Below, piece after piece: positions 43,408 through 45,247 of a stretch of 45,247 bases of DNA. The notes beneath the pieces are model-generated. The model had not been told where the DNA came from. It saw nothing but the letters and a program-made list of their open reading frames with translations, and made no database searches. Source of the DNA: Rhodoplanes serenus (GTDB taxonomy: Bacteria > Pseudomonadota > Alphaproteobacteria > Rhizobiales > Xanthobacteraceae). Where the stretch lies: contig CAMDDZ010000044.1 in NCBI GenBank assembly GCA_945893145.1, forward strand, positions 1 to 45,247, given 5' to 3'. The stretch's first letter is position 1. Each line of letters begins with the position of its first letter. The position numbers were made by a program, and so were the translations under genes.

Positions 43408-43454
43408 GCATGATCTTTTCCGAAAACCGGTTCCCACTTTTCGGGATCATGCTC
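43406..43454. repeat. 49-bp palindromic repeat, full copy
   Basis: The arms GAGCATGATC and GATCATGCTC enclose TTTTCCGAAAACC and the complementary CACTTTTCGG arm. It is the same element as at 26444-26492 in reverse orientation. It overlaps the stop codon of the DUF4166 gene and may serve as its transcript end. Confidence 0.78.
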
Positions 43455-43557
43455 TAACCGCTCGCCGCCATTGCCCACGCCTGCCCACGGATAGACGCGC
43501 GCCGCCGCGTTGCGGCAGACTTGTCCTCAATCAGAATAACGCATCAGGGAGGGCGTC

Positions 43558-44577
43558 ATGCGTCGTCTGCTTACTGGGCTGCTGCTCGCGCTTGCCGCGA
43601 CAGCGGCCATCGCACAATCCAAAGAGCCGGTTTCGCTGCGCGCTTTCGGCTCGTTCCACCTCGGCGGTCGGTTAATCGACATCACTGGCCAGCCAATCAA
43701 GGAGGTCGTATTCACCCCCGGCGGCGTACCCGCCAAGGTCGATCCGAACGGCAAGTATCAAGTCGAGCAGATGTACGTGCAGTACTTCCTGCCGCAGAAC
43801 CGCAAGGGCAAGCTTCCGCTCTTGATGTGGCACGGTGGCGGACTATCGGGCGTCACCTATGAGACCAAGCCCGATGGCCAGGAAGGCTGGATGCACTTTT
43901 TCATCCGGAGAGGCTGGGACACCTACGTGTCCGACGCGGTCGAGCGCGGCCGCTCGGGTTGGACCAGTACGTTCAAGGGCGACGCCATGTCGCTGCCATT
44001 CGGCGATCCATGGGAGCGTTTCCGCATCGGACCGATCGGCTCATGGAACGACGACGCCGCCAAGCGCACCACCTATCCGGGCACGCAGTTTCCGGTCGAC
44101 GCCTATCCGCAGTTCATGAAGCAGGGCGTGCCGCGCTGGCTCACGACCGACAAGGAGATCGTCGCGGCCTATATCGAATTGGTCGATAAGATCTGTCCCT
44201 GCGTGGTGTTGGTGCACAGCCAGTCCGGCACCTTCGGCTATAAAGCGCTGGAGGCGCGGCCCGACAAGATCAAAGCGCTGGTCGCGGTCGAACCGACGCT
44301 CGCCGGCGACAAGGGCAAGATCGCTTCGGTGAAAGGCACGCCGATTCTGGTCGTGATCGGCGACAACGCCAAGGACCATCCGCGCTGGAAAAACATTCGC
44401 CAGAATAGTGTCGTCTATGCGGACGCCTTCAAAGCGGCTGGTGGCAGCATCGATCTGGTCGATCTGCCGGACGCCGGCATGCGGGGCAATTCGCACATGA
44501 TGATGATGGACAAGAACAGCGATCAGATTGCCGAGCTGATTCAGAAGTGGCTCGTCAGCAAGGGCCTGAGCGACTGA
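43558..44577 (+). CDS. secreted alpha/beta hydrolase (esterase-like), tandem copy 1
   Basis: A 339-residue periplasmic or secreted hydrolase. The signal peptide is at 1-20 (TAAIAQ-SK). SLRAFGSFHLGGRLIDITG is a shared N-terminal motif of the pair. LLMWHGGGLSGVTYE holds the oxyanion HGGG (92-95), and VVLVHSQSGTFGYKAL holds the nucleophile, probably Ser221 in an HSQ(S)G context that departs from plain GxSxG. IDLVDLPDAGMRGNSHMMMMDKNS supplies the likely catalytic His. Clustered Met and the KICPC pair are notable. GGGAGGG precedes the ATG. The substrate is unknown, and ester hydrolysis is an inference. Confidence 0.85.
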   Translation: MRRLLTGLLLALAATAAIAQSKEPVSLRAFGSFHLGGRLIDITGQPIKEVVFTPGGVPAKVDPNGKYQVEQMYVQYFLPQNRKGKLPLLMWHGGGLSGVTYETKPDGQEGWMHFFIRRGWDTYVSDAVERGRSGWTSTFKGDAMSLPFGDPWERFRIGPIGSWNDDAAKRTTYPGTQFPVDAYPQFMKQGVPRWLTTDKEIVAAYIELVDKICPCVVLVHSQSGTFGYKALEARPDKIKALVAVEPTLAGDKGKIASVKGTPILVVIGDNAKDHPRWKNIRQNSVVYADAFKAAGGSIDLVDLPDAGMRGNSHMMMMDKNSDQIAELIQKWLVSKGLSD

Positions 44578-44590
44578 CCGGGAGAGAACC

Positions 44591-45247
44591 ATGAAACGCA
44601 TTTTGCTTGGCGCCTTTGTTGGCGCCGCTGCCGCTGTTGCGCTGGCTTCAACCGTTGCCGCACAAGACATCGTGCTGCGGGCGATGGGCTCGTTCCACGT
44701 CGGCGGCCGCATCGTAGAGGTCACCGGCAAAGAGGTGCGGATGATCCAGCGCCAGCCCGGCGGCCCGATAACCAAGCTCGACCCCAACGGGCAATACATG
44801 GTCGAGCAGATGTACGTGCAGTTCTTCCTGCCGAAAGAGCGCAAGGGCAAGCTGCCGCTCTTGCTGTGGCACGGCGGCGGACTGACCGGCGTGACCTATG
44901 AGAGCACGCCCGACGGCCGCGAAGGCTGGATGAACTTTTTCATCCGCAAGGGCTGGGACACTTATGTGTCCGACGCGGTGGAGCGCGGCCGCTCGGGCTT
45001 CGCCAACCCGGACGTCTGGGCCGACGCGCCGATCTTCCTGACCTACCAGGACCCCTACGAGCGCTTCCGCATCGGAGATGGGCCGGGCTCGTGGAACGCC
45101 GATCCGGCCAAGCGCAAACTTTTGCCGGGCAATCAATTTCCGGCCGAGGCCTACGAGGCCTACATGAAGCAGACCGTGCCGCGCTGGCTCTCGACGGACG
45201 CGGCGATCCTGCGCGGCTATCTGGCGCTGATCGATAAGGTCTGCCCG
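44591..45247 (+). CDS. secreted alpha/beta hydrolase, tandem copy 2 (cut by window end)
   Basis: The first 219 residues of a paralogue of the preceding gene, starting 13 bp after its stop, with GGAGAGAA as ribosome site. The signal peptide ends STVAA-QD. VLRAMGSFHVGGRIVEVTG, KLPLLLWHGGGLTGVTYE, EGWMNFFIRKGWDTYVSDAVERGRSGF and YMKQTVPRWLSTD follow the first copy closely, with a short insertion around FANPDVWADAPIF. The window ends at LIDKVCP, just before the nucleophile region, so completeness cannot be judged. Tandem duplication and divergence is the simplest origin. Confidence 0.87.
   Translation, partial: MKRILLGAFVGAAAAVALASTVAAQDIVLRAMGSFHVGGRIVEVTGKEVRMIQRQPGGPITKLDPNGQYMVEQMYVQFFLPKERKGKLPLLLWHGGGLTGVTYESTPDGREGWMNFFIRKGWDTYVSDAVERGRSGFANPDVWADAPIFLTYQDPYERFRIGDGPGSWNADPAKRKLLPGNQFPAEAYEAYMKQTVPRWLSTDAAILRGYLALIDKVCP

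Overview
The window looks like chromosome of an alphaproteobacterium of the order Hyphomicrobiales (Bradyrhizobium, Rhodopseudomonas or Pseudolabrys-like). It is G+C-rich. It carries the rhizobial block chvI-chvG-hprK-EIIA(Man)-HPr-ahcY, several orphan TctC/Bug solute-binding proteins, and dispersed palindromic intergenic repeats of a kind I associate with that group. The genus assignment is an inference.

Layout. 1-519: no convincing gene. There is a densely base-paired stretch (candidate structured RNA, about 25-305) and a nested palindromic repeat. 520-9002: metabolic and uptake genes: an IlvD/Edd sugar-acid dehydratase, a small secreted protein, an aminotransferase, and a divergent pair of transcription units (EamA transporter + VOC protein + TctC; beta-keto acid cleavage enzyme + TctC). 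9106-13861: a K+/H+ antiporter, another TctC, a class V aminotransferase and a membrane anti-sigma-like protein. 13969-19938: metal transport, with an iron-chelate/cobalamin-type ABC transporter, a second BtuF-like protein, and modABC interrupted by a palindromic repeat. 20108-26429: a GMC oxidoreductase, a TSUP exporter, divergent peptidoglycan genes (MepA and an L,D-transpeptidase), a cupredoxin, a RidA-family protein and a fourth TctC.

26598-29137 is the most striking part. It is an A+T-richer insertion of about 2.4 kb at the 3' end of lepA, bracketed by a 71-bp direct repeat of the lepA terminus (90% identical, one copy being a 23-codon remnant). It holds one tight six-gene operon: a winged-HTH protein, a sigma-region-4-like mini-HTH protein, three tandem paralogous mini-HTH proteins of 63-64 residues, and a winged-HTH protein fused to a CHAT caspase-like protease with an intact His/Cys pair. 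No integrase is present. I know of no named system with this gene set. It is best read as a candidate defence or stress-response module in which HTH proteins control, or are cut by, the protease.

29064-45247: lepA, a divergent TTT-type binding protein, a permuted papain-like (C92) enzyme and an ArnT-like glycosyltransferase. These are followed by ahcY, with a perfect 20-bp palindrome upstream that is a candidate SahR operator, and then the HPr/EIIA/HprK/ChvG/ChvI signalling block. The window ends with a HugZ-like protein, a DCC-family protein, a saccharopine-dehydrogenase-like protein with a DUF4166 tail, and two tandem secreted alpha/beta hydrolases, the second cut by the window end. The 49-bp palindromic repeat occurs twice in full (26444-26492, 43406-43454) and twice as half copies.
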